DNA from: Planomonospora sp. ID82291
GTDB lineage: Bacteria > Actinomycetota > Actinomycetes > Streptosporangiales > Streptosporangiaceae
Assembly: GCF_015711645.1 (NCBI RefSeq)
Contig: NZ_JABTEX010000002.1
Coordinates: 744,001-808,000 of the forward strand
DNA: 64,000 bases
Direction of reading: 5' to 3'
Shown here: positions 1 through 8,111 of the stretch, one piece after another
How the letters are laid out: every line of letters begins with the position of its first letter
How positions within the stretch are numbered: the first letter of the stretch is position 1
Notes under the pieces: model-generated
Databases searched by the model: none
Told to the model about the DNA's origin: nothing
The model's input: only the letters and a program-made list of their open reading frames with translations
Translations under genes and position numbers: made by a program

Positions 1-1
1 G

Positions 2-553
2 GTGCTCGGCCGGATGGCGGGTACGGCGGCCCTCGCCGACCTGGTGGCCGACCTCGCCGCGCTGGTCCCCGGCGCGGCCGGGCTGGCGCCCCGGCTGGAG
101 CGCGGGGAGTGGCTCTTCGACCTCGTCATGGAGGGCCAGGGCGCGGTCCCGGCGGCGCTGCTGTCGGACGGGGTCCTGCGGATCACCGGCCTGCTGGCGG
201 CCTTGCACGACCCGGACCACCCGGCCACCCTCCTGGTGGAGGAGATCGAGGGCGGCGTGCACCCCGAGCGGCTGGGGGAGCTGCTCCGGCGGGTCCGGCG
301 GCGGGTCCGCGAGCCCGGCGGCGCGGAGCCGTACCGGCAGGTGATCGTGACCAGCCACTCGCCGGTGGTGGTCGCCGAGCTCAGCCGGACGGCGCCGGAG
401 TCGCTGGTCTTCCTGGACGCGGTGGTGCGCGTCGACCCGGAGGCCGAGCGGACCTCCCGGGTGAGCGTGGCCAAACCGGTCCTGCCGGACGGCGAGCCGG
501 GCACGTTCGTCTCGCCCCGGCAGCTCCGCCGCTACCTCGGCGCGGCGGCATGA
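2..553 (+). CDS. AAA/OLD-like ATPase, C-terminal part (5' truncated by window)
   Basis: Only the C-terminal 183 codons are visible and the true start lies upstream of the window. The segment has an LLSDGVLR stretch at about residues 53-60, which matches the signature region of SMC/RecF/OLD-type ATPases. It is followed by a Walker B strand with the acidic pair in LLVEEIEGGVHP (about 77-88) and a switch histidine in VIVTSHSP (about 114-121). These are features of the AAA_15/AAA_21 ATPases used by OLD-like nucleases and several phage-defence systems. The stop codon overlaps the ATG of the next gene (ATGA), so the two are translated as a pair. The family assignment is solid; a defence role is inferred from the partner. 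Confidence 0.75.
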   Translation: MLGRMAGTAALADLVADLAALVPGAAGLAPRLERGEWLFDLVMEGQGAVPAALLSDGVLRITGLLAALHDPDHPATLLVEEIEGGVHPERLGELLRRVRRRVREPGGAEPYRQVIVTSHSPVVVAELSRTAPESLVFLDAVVRVDPEAERTSRVSVAKPVLPDGEPGTFVSPRQLRRYLGAAA

Positions 554-1116
554 GCCGCCCCCTGGTCGCCGGCCTGGTCGCCGAGGGGGACGCGGACGGA
601 GGCTTCCTGAGCGTGGTGATCCCCCGGCAGCTCCGCGAGCTCGTGCGGGACGCGCCGTACGCGGTGGACGTCGAGGCCACCCGGGTCGCCGTGTGCGACC
701 GCGAGCACCTGGTGGCGGCGCTGGAGGAGCTGGCGGGCGACTGCCATCTGATCTTCGCCCGGTCCGGCGACCGCGAGCGCGGCCGGTCGGACGGGATCCG
801 CTACCACTCGCACTACCTGGTGCCGGTGGTCGGCCTGGGCGACACCGAGGCCTGGCCGCTGGCCGATCCCGCCGTGTGGGCCGGGCTGCCGGGCAGCGAC
901 CCGTCCCGGCTGCCCGCCGGTCCCGCCGACGTCGAGCGGATCGCCTACCCGCGGGAGGTGCTGGCCGCGACCGCGCCCCGGCGGGGCAAGCCGGTCGGCG
1001 ACTACTTCGAGTACATCGGACGCAACATCGACCTCGCCGTCCTGGCCCGGGTCCCCGGGTACGCCGGCTGGGTCGCCGAGACGCGCAACGCCCTGAAGGG
1101 ACTCGGATACCTTTGA
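550..1116 (+). CDS. TOPRIM-like DUF4276-type partner of the ATPase
   Basis: This 188-residue protein overlaps the ATPase by four bases (ATGA). The N-terminus has a short strand followed by an acidic AEGDADGGF motif (residues 11-19), as in TOPRIM nucleases. A second hydrophobic strand ending in an acidic stretch lies around 67-75. VVGLGDTEAWPLAD (93-106) resembles the conserved E-A-W segment of DUF4276 proteins. ATPase plus TOPRIM-like gene pairs are known from OLD, Gabija and PARIS defence modules, usually with different TOPRIM families. No nuclease activity can be read from the sequence alone, and I assign DUF4276 from pattern recognition. The gene ends 132 bases before gatB. Confidence 0.6.
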   Translation: MSRPLVAGLVAEGDADGGFLSVVIPRQLRELVRDAPYAVDVEATRVAVCDREHLVAALEELAGDCHLIFARSGDRERGRSDGIRYHSHYLVPVVGLGDTEAWPLADPAVWAGLPGSDPSRLPAGPADVERIAYPREVLAATAPRRGKPVGDYFEYIGRNIDLAVLARVPGYAGWVAETRNALKGLGYL

Positions 1117-1248
1117 CGTCCTCCACGGCCCGCGCCGGCGGCCCACGGCGGCGGCGTGCGACCACGGCGCGGCCACGGCACGGTCATCGCAGAACACTCC
1201 GGACACTCCGGCTCTCCCGGATCGGACTGAGGAAATGGTGAACAAATC

Positions 1249-2754
1249 ATGAGTACAGGCACGCTCATGCCGTACGACGAGGCGCTGGAGCGCTTCGAGC
1301 CGGTGCTGGGCCTGGAGACGCACGTCGAGCTCGGCACGGCCTCGAAGATGTTCTGCGCCTGCCCGACGACGTTCGGCGCGCCGCCGAACACCCACGTCTG
1401 CCCGGTCTGCCTGGCGCTGCCGGGCGCACTGCCCACGGCCAACGCCACGGCGATCGAGTCGACGATCCGGATCGGCCTGGCGCTGAACTGCTCCATCGCC
1501 GAGTGGTGCCGCTTCGCCCGGAAGAACTACTTCTATCCGGACATGCCGAAGAACTACCAGATCAGCCAGTACGACGAGCCGCTCTGCTTCGACGGCTACC
1601 TCGACGTCGAGGTGGACGGCCGGACGGTGCGCATCGAGATCGAGCGCGTGCACCTGGAGGAGGACACCGGAAAGTCCACCCACATGGGCGGCGCGACCGG
1701 CCGCATCCACGGCGCCGACTACTCGATCGTCGACTACAACCGCGCGGGCATCCCGCTGGTGGAGATCGTCACCAAGCCGATCCCCGGCACCGACCGGCTC
1801 GCGCCGGAGGTCGCCCGCGCCTACGTCACCGAGCTGCGCGAGGTCATGCGCTCCCTCGGCGTCTCCGACGTGCGCATGGAGGAGGGCTCCATGCGGTGCG
1901 ACGTCAACGTCTCCCTCATGCCGCGCGGCGCCTCCGAGTGGGGCACCCGGACCGAGACCAAGAACGTCAACTCGCTGCGCAGCGTCGAGCGGTCGGTCCG
2001 CAGCGAGATCGAGCGCCAGGCCGGGATCCTCGCCGCCGGCGGCCGGATCGTCCAGGAGACCCGCCACTTCCACGAGGACACCGGCACCACCACCTCGGGC
2101 CGGTCCAAGGAGGAGGCGCAGGACTACCGCTACTTCCCCGAGCCCGACCTGGTGCCGATCGCCCCGGACTTCGCCTGGGTGGCCGCGCTCAAGACGGCCC
2201 TGCCCGAGCTGCCGCGCCTGAAGCGCAAGCGGCTCCAGCAGGAGTGGGGCGTGTCCGGCCTGGACATGGAGGCCATGCACAACGCCGACGCGATCGACCT
2301 GGTCGAGGCGACGGTGTCGGCCGGAGCGCCGCCCGCGGACGCCCGCAAGTGGTGGATGGGCGAGCTGGCCCGCCGCGCCAACGAGGCCGGCGTGCCGCTG
2401 AGCGCGCTGCGGATCACCCCGGACGAGATCGCGCGGGTCTGCGCGATGGTCGCCGGGGGCGCGCTCAACGACAAGCTGGCCCGGCAGGTGCTGGAGGGCG
2501 TGCTGAACGGCGAGGGCTCGCCGGACGACGTGGTGGCCGCCCGCGGCCTGCAGATCGTCAACGACGAGGGCGAGCTGTCGGCGATCATCGACCAGGTGCT
2601 GGCGGACAACGCCGACGCGGCGGACAAGGTCCGCAGCGGCAAGATCGCCGCCGTCGGCGCGCTGGTCGGCGGCGTGATGAAGGCCAGCCGGGGCAAGGCC
2701 GACGCCGGCCGGGCGCGGGAGCTGATCCTCGACAAGCTCGGCGTCTCCGGGTAG
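1249..2754 (+). CDS. gatB: Aspartyl/glutamyl-tRNA(Asn/Gln) amidotransferase subunit B
   Basis: GatB of the GatCAB amidotransferase, which turns Glu-tRNA(Gln) (and in some bacteria Asp-tRNA(Asn)) into the amidated form. It is 501 residues, the usual length. The N-terminal cradle domain starts [13 protein letters not shown] and carries four cysteines (36, 38, 51, 54) that fit the zinc site. The C-terminal YqeY-like tail ends in [10 protein letters not shown]. The ATG at 1249 is preceded by a GAGGAAA sequence, though the spacing is long. gatC and gatA usually lie directly upstream in actinomycetes; here the ATPase/TOPRIM pair occupies that position. It fits functionally with gltX and the tRNA-Gln gene further along the window. 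Confidence 0.97.
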   Translation: MSTGTLMPYDEALERFEPVLGLETHVELGTASKMFCACPTTFGAPPNTHVCPVCLALPGALPTANATAIESTIRIGLALNCSIAEWCRFARKNYFYPDMPKNYQISQYDEPLCFDGYLDVEVDGRTVRIEIERVHLEEDTGKSTHMGGATGRIHGADYSIVDYNRAGIPLVEIVTKPIPGTDRLAPEVARAYVTELREVMRSLGVSDVRMEEGSMRCDVNVSLMPRGASEWGTRTETKNVNSLRSVERSVRSEIERQAGILAAGGRIVQETRHFHEDTGTTTSGRSKEEAQDYRYFPEPDLVPIAPDFAWVAALKTALPELPRLKRKRLQQEWGVSGLDMEAMHNADAIDLVEATVSAGAPPADARKWWMGELARRANEAGVPLSALRITPDEIARVCAMVAGGALNDKLARQVLEGVLNGEGSPDDVVAARGLQIVNDEGELSAIIDQVLADNADAADKVRSGKIAAVGALVGGVMKASRGKADAGRARELILDKLGVSG

Positions 2755-2761
2755 CCCGCCC

Positions 2762-2950
2762 GTGGGGCGGCCGTCCCGGACCGGCCCCGGACCGCCTCCG
2801 GACCGGCCCCGGACCGGCCCCGATCCCGCCGGGGCCCCGGTCAGGGGACGGTGCCCCGGTCCCGCTCGGCGCTCCGGCCAGGGGACGGTTCCCCGGTCAG
2901 GGGACGGTGCCCTGGCCGGGGACGGTGCCCCGGTGCGGGGACGGCGGCCT
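2762..2950. repeat. GC-rich short repeats between gatB and the WYL regulator
   Basis: The stretch after gatB holds repeated GGACCGGCCCC units (2777-2822). These are followed by five copies of GGGGACGG starting at about 2844, 2881, 2900, 2918 and 2937, mostly 18-19 bases apart and mostly followed by TGCCC. The last three copies lie in the 3' end of the convergent WYL regulator gene and encode its odd proline/glycine/valine-rich tail. Confidence 0.7.
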
Positions 2951-3967
2951 GGTCCCGACCGCGTGGTCCGCGGGAGGAGGCGGCGACGGCTCGCGGGGCG
3001 GGGCGCCGTAGCGGGTGGCGATCGCGACGGCGCGGTCGCGCAGGGAGTCGCGCAGCCACTGCGGGGCCAGGGCCTCGGCGTCCGTGGCGAGCCGCCACAG
3101 CGCCCATTCGGCGTGCCGCGGATCCTGGAAGGTCACCTCCAGCCGCAGCCGGCCGTCCGGGTCGGACTCTTCGGAGAGGACGGCCAGCGCGGTGCCCAGC
3201 AGGTCCTCCCGCCGCGCCGGGTCCACCCGCGCCAGCACGGTGACCTGGTCGCCGCCGGTCCGGAACCGCGTGCCGCGTTCCCGCCAGGCCCGGTCCAGGT
3301 CGACCTGGACCGGTCGCCGCGCGGGCTCGGAGAGCGCCTCGGCGGCCAGGACCCGGGAGAGCCGGTAGGTGCGGTCCGCGCCGGACCGCGTGGCCAGCAG
3401 GTAGCCCCGGTCGCGCACGGTGACCAGGCCGACCGGGTCCACCGTGCGCCACCGCGGGGCCTGGTCCGCGGCCGCGTAGTGAATGCGCAGCCGGTGCCCG
3501 GCGAACACCGCGCGCAGCACCTCGGCCACCACGGCGTCGGGCGCCTCCTCGTCGGCCAGCCGGCGCGAGAGGAGGTCGGTCTCCGGGTCGATGAGCAGTC
3601 GCCCGGCCGCGCCGGCCACGGTGTCCCGATAGCTCTCGGGCAGCGCGTCGACCACCTTGAGCATCGCCGAGGCGAGCGCCGAACCGAGGCCGAACGCCTG
3701 CGCGCCGCGCCGCGACCCGGCGACCAGCAGGGCGAGGGCCTCGTCGTGGCTCAGCCCGGTGAGCTCGGTCCGGAAACCGGGCAGCAACGCGAAACCGCCG
3801 TGCCTGCCGCGCTCGGCGTAGACCGGGACGCCGGCCGCGGACAGCGCCTCGACGTCGCGCAGCACGGTGCGGGTGGACACCTCCAGCTCGCGGGCCAGCG
3901 CGGTCGCGGACAGTCGGCCGTGCTGGCGCAGCAGCAGCACCAGGGAGACCAGCCGGTCGGCGCGCAT
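2897..3967 (-). CDS. WYL-domain transcriptional regulator (YafY family)
   Basis: A 356-residue regulator. Residues 1-55 form an HTH_11 winged helix (MRADRLVSLVLLLRQHGRLS, then ARELEVSTRTVLRDVEAL). A WYL ligand-binding domain follows at roughly 150-215, and a WCX-type C-terminal domain after that. WYL proteins usually sense small molecules or nucleic acids. The last about 30 residues are low-complexity and encoded by the repeat units of the intergenic region, so the stop codon may have drifted into repeat DNA. The gene is divergent from the RidA gene, and a perfect inverted repeat lies between them, suggesting auto-regulation and control of the neighbour. The ATG at 3967 is the only start that keeps the HTH complete. 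Confidence 0.9.
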   Translation of the reverse strand: MRADRLVSLVLLLRQHGRLSATALARELEVSTRTVLRDVEALSAAGVPVYAERGRHGGFALLPGFRTELTGLSHDEALALLVAGSRRGAQAFGLGSALASAMLKVVDALPESYRDTVAGAAGRLLIDPETDLLSRRLADEEAPDAVVAEVLRAVFAGHRLRIHYAAADQAPRWRTVDPVGLVTVRDRGYLLATRSGADRTYRLSRVLAAEALSEPARRPVQVDLDRAWRERGTRFRTGGDQVTVLARVDPARREDLLGTALAVLSEESDPDGRLRLEVTFQDPRHAEWALWRLATDAEALAPQWLRDSLRDRAVAIATRYGAPPREPSPPPPADHAVGTRPPSPHRGTVPGQGTVP

Positions 3968-3987
3968 GGGAAAACTCTATCGAGATA

Positions 3988-4006
3988 CACGACACAGGAT
4001 GTCGTG
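3988..4006. promoter_or_regulatory. Candidate operator between WYL regulator and RidA gene
   Basis: Perfect inverted repeat CACGACA / TGTCGTG with a five-base spacer (CAGGA), 21 bases upstream of the WYL start and 97 bases upstream of the RidA start. The position and symmetry fit the binding site of the WYL regulator. Confidence 0.6.
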
Positions 4007-4102
4007 ATTTACCGGAAAGCTGATCGTCATCACCGGAGAGACGGTGGCCACCGCGCCGGCGGACGTACGGACGCCGGCGGATCGAATGGAGCTGACAGGA
4101 CG

Positions 4103-4498
4103 ATGGAGCGAACGGCGGTCAACCCGTGGACGTGGTCGGAGGCGCTGGGGTACAACCAGGGCGAGGTCGTCTCCGGGCACACCCGCACCCTGTACTGCGC
4201 CGGGCAGGCCGCGATGGGCGACGACGGCACGCCCCGGCACGCCGGTGACATGGCGGCGCAGCTGGCGCTGAGCCTGGACAACCTGGAGGCCGTGCTCGGC
4301 GAGGCCGGCATGTCCCTGGCGAACCTCGTCCGGCTCAACGTCTACACCACCGACGTCGACCGGCTCTTCGAGCACTACGGCGTGCTGGCGGCGCGGCTGG
4401 GCGCCGCCGGGGCGGCGCCGCCCACCACGATGCTCGGGGTGGCGCGGCTGGCGATCCCCGACCTGATGGTCGAGCTCGAGGGGACCGCCGTCGCGTGA
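4103..4498 (+). CDS. RidA family protein (enamine/imine deaminase-like)
   Basis: A 131-residue protein of the YjgF/YER057c/UK114 family. Members hydrolyse reactive 2-aminoacrylate-type enamines released by PLP enzymes such as threonine dehydratase. The sequence shows the typical YCAGQAAM strand near residue 31 and an NLVRLNVYTTDVD segment at 74-86. Near the end, an arginine (R115, in VARLAIPD) precedes the VELEGTAVA terminal strand; this matches the substrate-carboxylate-binding arginine of RidA. The ATG at 4103 follows GACAGGA. The gene is divergent from the WYL regulator and probably controlled by it. Whether it is canonical RidA or a paralogue with another substrate cannot be told. Confidence 0.88.
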   Translation: MERTAVNPWTWSEALGYNQGEVVSGHTRTLYCAGQAAMGDDGTPRHAGDMAAQLALSLDNLEAVLGEAGMSLANLVRLNVYTTDVDRLFEHYGVLAARLGAAGAAPPTTMLGVARLAIPDLMVELEGTAVA

Positions 4499-4683
4499 TG
4501 CGACCGCGCCGGCGCGGCGGGGCCCGCGGGCGGGCCGGCGCGGAACGACGCGGTACTCCCGGCCTCCGGGCCGGGGGGCGTCGACCATGGACCGGTCGAT
4601 TTGTTATCCCTTCGGGGACGGCGGCTGACCATTGTGGTTTAGGGTTGCCAAGGGGAGAAAACGTGAAGGAGGGGACGGAGGCC

Positions 4684-6792
4684 GTGCGGAACGCCGGAAG
4701 GCCAACGGAACCACCCACGGATCCGTTCGCCGCGGTTCCCCTGCCCTCGCACCCCATCCGCCCGGGCGCCGCCGCCGGCTCGCGGGATCCGCGCCGGCCC
4801 GGCGCGGACCGGCCGAGGTCCGGGCCGGACGGCGCCCCCGGCGCCGTCCCCGATGGCGGCCCCCGCCTCCCCCCGGGCGTCTCGCCCGACATCTTCGGGC
4901 CCTCCGGCGATCCCGGCTTCGGCCGGACCGCCGGACCGGCCGCGGGGGGAACGGGCCTGCCGGCGGCCGCGTCCCCGCCCCAGCCCTGGCGGATGGCGGC
5001 CCCGCCGCCCGAGCAGCCGCTCCCGCCCCGTCCGCCGCAGGCCGGTCCCGGCGGGCCCCCGTCCGCCGGTCCCGCCGGCGAGGGGGAGCCGGCGCCGCGC
5101 GGCCGGAGCCGGAGGCTCCTCCTCGTCACCGTGCTCCTGCTGCTCCTGGCCGCGCTCGCCTACGCGGTCCCCGCGGTCGCCATGTCCGGCAAGATCCTGC
5201 CCGGCACCCGGGTCCAGGGCATCGACATCGGCGGGCTCACCGCGACCGAGGCGGCCGACCGGCTCAGAGAACGGCTGGCGGATCGGGCGGACGAGCCGAT
5301 GCTGCTCACGGCCTTCGGCGAGCGCCATGACCTGGACCCCGAGAAGGCGGGCCTCGAACTCGACGTGGTCGCCACCATCGACCAGGCGCCCAGCGACTTC
5401 CCCACTCCGGCGGAGGTGTGGCGCGCGCTCACCGGCACCACCGAGCTGGCCCCCCGGCACTCGGTCGACTCCGAGCGGCTGGACGCCGCGGTGGCGGCGC
5501 TGGCCGAGGACATCGACCGGGAGGTCGTGGAGGGCGCGGTCCGCTTCAAGGGCGTCAAGCCGGTGACCGTGAAACCCCAGGACGGCCGCGAGCTGGAGAA
5601 GGGGGCCGCGGTCGCCGCGATCCGGAAGGCCTACCTCGGCCCGGCCGGCCCGGTCGAGCTCCCGATCACGGTGATCAAGCCGAAGGTCACCGCCGCCGTG
5701 GTCGCCGAGACCGCGGCCTCCGCGGGCAAGGCCCTGTCCGGCCCGATCACCCTGACGGCCGGAGCACGGCGGGCGGTCCTGCCGGTCGGGACCGTCGCCG
5801 CCCACCTGTCCTTCGCGCCCGACGACTCCGGCGGCATGCGGCCCGTCTTCGACGCCAGGAAGGCCGTCGCGACGGTCGAGAAGGACCTGGTCGACCAGGC
5901 GCAGGCACCCCGCGAACCCACCTTCCGGATCGTCGGCGGCAAGCCCGAGCTCGTCCCGGGCCGCAAGGGCAGGGGCGTGGACGACAAGAAGCTCGCCGCC
6001 GCGGTGGCGGATCTGGTCTCCGAGGGCGGCAGCCGGACGATCCCGGTCAGCCTCACGACGGTCCGGCCGCGCACCTCCGAGGCCGAACTGCGCAAGCTCG
6101 GCATCAAGGAGAAGATCAGCGAGTTCACCACGCCGTTCGAGTGCTGCCCTCCCCGGGTCACCAACATCCGCACGATCGCCAAGCTGCTCGACGGCCACCT
6201 GGTCAAGCCCGGCGAGACCTTCTCCCTCAACGGCGTCGTCGGCGAGCGCGACACGGCGCGCGGCTTCGTCGAGGCCCCGATGATCGCCGGCGGCCGGCTG
6301 GTCCCCTCCGTCGGCGGAGGCATCTCCCAGTTCGTCACGACGATGTACAACGCGGTGTTCTTCGGCGGCCTCCAGGACGTCCAGCACATGGCGCACGAGT
6401 TCTACATCTCCCGCTACCCGGCCGGGCGCGAGTCCACGGTCTCCTGGCCGGCGCCGGACTTCCGCTGGAAGAACGACTCGCCGTACGGCGTGCTGGTGAA
6501 GACCTCGACCACGAGCACCTCGGTCACCGTCGCCTTCTGGAGCACCAAGCGCTACGAGATCGAGTCCGTCTCCTCGGAGCGCTACGACATCACCCCGTTC
6601 GAGCGGAAGACCGACAGCGGCCCGGACTGCATTCCGATGGTCGGCCAGCAGGGATTCACCATCGACGTGACCCGCGTCTTCAAGAAGGACGGCAAGGAGG
6701 TCAAGCGGGAGACGGAGAAGACCGTCTACAGGCCCGAGACCGACCTCACGTGCGTCGCCGCCCCCGCCCAGGCCCCCGCCGAGGGCGACTAG
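4684..6792 (+). CDS. VanW-domain membrane-anchored protein with peptidoglycan-binding-like repeats
   Basis: About 702 residues. A long proline/glycine-rich cytoplasmic N-terminus (1-140) is followed by one membrane helix at about 144-166. An extracellular part then holds two PG_binding_4-type repeats (the first starts ILPGTRVQGIDIGGLTATEAADRL) and a C-terminal VanW domain (about 485-690) with GETFSLNGVVGERDTARGF and VGGGISQFVTTMYNA. VanW proteins occur in vancomycin-resistance and cell-wall contexts; their activity is unknown, but the layout indicates a cell-envelope role. I chose GTG 4684 because AAGGAGGGG lies nine bases upstream. GTG 4663 is an alternative with its own AGGGGAG. Confidence 0.85.
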   Translation: MRNAGRPTEPPTDPFAAVPLPSHPIRPGAAAGSRDPRRPGADRPRSGPDGAPGAVPDGGPRLPPGVSPDIFGPSGDPGFGRTAGPAAGGTGLPAAASPPQPWRMAAPPPEQPLPPRPPQAGPGGPPSAGPAGEGEPAPRGRSRRLLLVTVLLLLLAALAYAVPAVAMSGKILPGTRVQGIDIGGLTATEAADRLRERLADRADEPMLLTAFGERHDLDPEKAGLELDVVATIDQAPSDFPTPAEVWRALTGTTELAPRHSVDSERLDAAVAALAEDIDREVVEGAVRFKGVKPVTVKPQDGRELEKGAAVAAIRKAYLGPAGPVELPITVIKPKVTAAVVAETAASAGKALSGPITLTAGARRAVLPVGTVAAHLSFAPDDSGGMRPVFDARKAVATVEKDLVDQAQAPREPTFRIVGGKPELVPGRKGRGVDDKKLAAAVADLVSEGGSRTIPVSLTTVRPRTSEAELRKLGIKEKISEFTTPFECCPPRVTNIRTIAKLLDGHLVKPGETFSLNGVVGERDTARGFVEAPMIAGGRLVPSVGGGISQFVTTMYNAVFFGGLQDVQHMAHEFYISRYPAGRESTVSWPAPDFRWKNDSPYGVLVKTSTTSTSVTVAFWSTKRYEIESVSSERYDITPFERKTDSGPDCIPMVGQQGFTIDVTRVFKKDGKEVKRETEKTVYRPETDLTCVAAPAQAPAEGD

Positions 6793-6813
6793 CCCCCGGA
6801 GGGAGCCCGGTGC

Positions 6814-7761
6814 TCACCGGTCGCGGCCGGGGAGGGGCGTGCGCAGGTCCGGCATCGCCGGCAGCGGCTCCTCGGGCTGCCAGTCCTCGCCGTCCAGGAC
6901 CGAGCCGGCCGCCGGCGCCTTGATCGTGATCTTGGTCCCCCAGGCCCTGAAGACGCTGGTGGCGGTGACCTCGGTGCGCCAGCTGCCCTGCAGGCTCTGC
7001 GTCGACTCGGTGTAGGAGCTGACCAGCTTGCGGGTGCGCTGCCTGCCGTCCTGCCACAGCTTCCAGTCGATGACGAGGTCGCCGGTCGCCCCCTGCGGCT
7101 TCTCGACGAGCAGCCGTCGCAGGGAGGGCGAGGCCGCATAGAGTTTGCGGACCGTGATGGACCCCGTGCGGAGGGTCGTGGAGACGCCGTCGATCTTTCC
7201 GCCGCGGCGCTGCTTCTCCGTGGTGGCCAGCAGGCCCTTGAGCGTGGAGGGCTCCAGGACGTTGACCACCGGGGAGGGGAGGCCGTCCGCGTCCGGCCAG
7301 CGCAGCCAGGTCTTGCCCGCGGGCAGCGTGCCTTCGTAGACGTCGCCGGAGGTGTAGGACGCGTTGCGCGTCGTGATGGCCCGCATCCCGAGATCGCCGT
7401 AGGTGAAGTCGGAGGCCGCCACACCGGAGGCGCCGAACATGTACGCGCCCGCCGCCCGGAGCGGGAAAGTGAACGTGTTCCCGCCGTCGGTATGCCGGGT
7501 GGTGATCGTCTCCGTGGCCTTGACGCCGCGACCGGCGACGAACTGACGCTTGAGCGCGGCCACCGCCTCCGTGGCCGAGGCCCGCGCGTACCGGCGCTTG
7601 AGCACGGCACGGGCTTCCTTGGGAAGGGCCCGCGCCTGCTCGCGCTCGGACGCGATCACCGGTCGCTTGGGAGCGGCCTGCGCGTGCGCGGGCGCGACCA
7701 GGGCCGGTGCGGTCGTTGCGGCGGCGACCGCGACGGTGACTGTGGCGATCCATCGCCTCAT
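6814..7761 (-). CDS. Secreted protein of unknown function
   Basis: A 315-residue protein with a clear Sec signal peptide: MRRW, a hydrophobic stretch to about residue 21, then APAHAQA as the likely cleavage site. No lipobox is present. The mature part is rich in beta-type sequence (ETITTRHTDGGNTFTF, GDLVIDWKLWQDGRQRTRKLVSSY), which recalls the LppX/LolA-like fold of actinobacterial lipid-carrier proteins, but I cannot claim homology. AGGGAG seven bases before the ATG supports the start. The gene converges with the VanW-domain gene, with only 21 bases between them. An eight-base inverted repeat lies just upstream of the start. Confidence 0.75.
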   Translation of the reverse strand: MRRWIATVTVAVAAATTAPALVAPAHAQAAPKRPVIASEREQARALPKEARAVLKRRYARASATEAVAALKRQFVAGRGVKATETITTRHTDGGNTFTFPLRAAGAYMFGASGVAASDFTYGDLGMRAITTRNASYTSGDVYEGTLPAGKTWLRWPDADGLPSPVVNVLEPSTLKGLLATTEKQRRGGKIDGVSTTLRTGSITVRKLYAASPSLRRLLVEKPQGATGDLVIDWKLWQDGRQRTRKLVSSYTESTQSLQGSWRTEVTATSVFRAWGTKITIKAPAAGSVLDGEDWQPEEPLPAMPDLRTPLPGRDR

Positions 7762-7778
7762 GGATGTACTCCCTGTAG

Positions 7779-7800
7779 ATCCCCTCTTCCATGAGGGGAT
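7779..7800. promoter_or_regulatory. Inverted repeat in the 5' region of the secreted-protein gene
   Basis: Perfect eight-base arms ATCCCCTC and GAGGGGAT separated by TTCCAT, 18 bases upstream of the ATG on the minus strand. It could be an operator or an mRNA hairpin near the ribosome-binding site. The rest of the gap 7801-8111 has an AT-richer part (7855-7920) that probably holds the promoter, and a GC-rich CGGTCGG-type low-complexity tract (8030-8100). No gene was seen in it. Confidence 0.4.
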
Positions 7801-8111
7801 GGAAATCGTCCGGACGCGGGACTCCTCGCGTCCGTGAACGTGTGCCTACAGAGGGTAAACGATCCCTTTGTGTCGAATGTACGGGTAAATGAGTTTTCGG
7901 GGCATTTCACCCGTGATTCCGGCTTCAGCGCCCGGCCTCTCCGGTCCGCCACCGGATAGGCCTCGCCGTAGGCGTCCCTGAGGTAGAGGGGCCGTCGGCC
8001 GCCCGGTCCCCGTGCCGCCCCCGCTCTTCGCGGCCGGTCGGGCGGCCGGTCGGCCGATCGGGCGGTCGGCCGGTCGGTCGGGCGCCGGCCCGCACCGCGC
8101 CCGTGCCGGGG

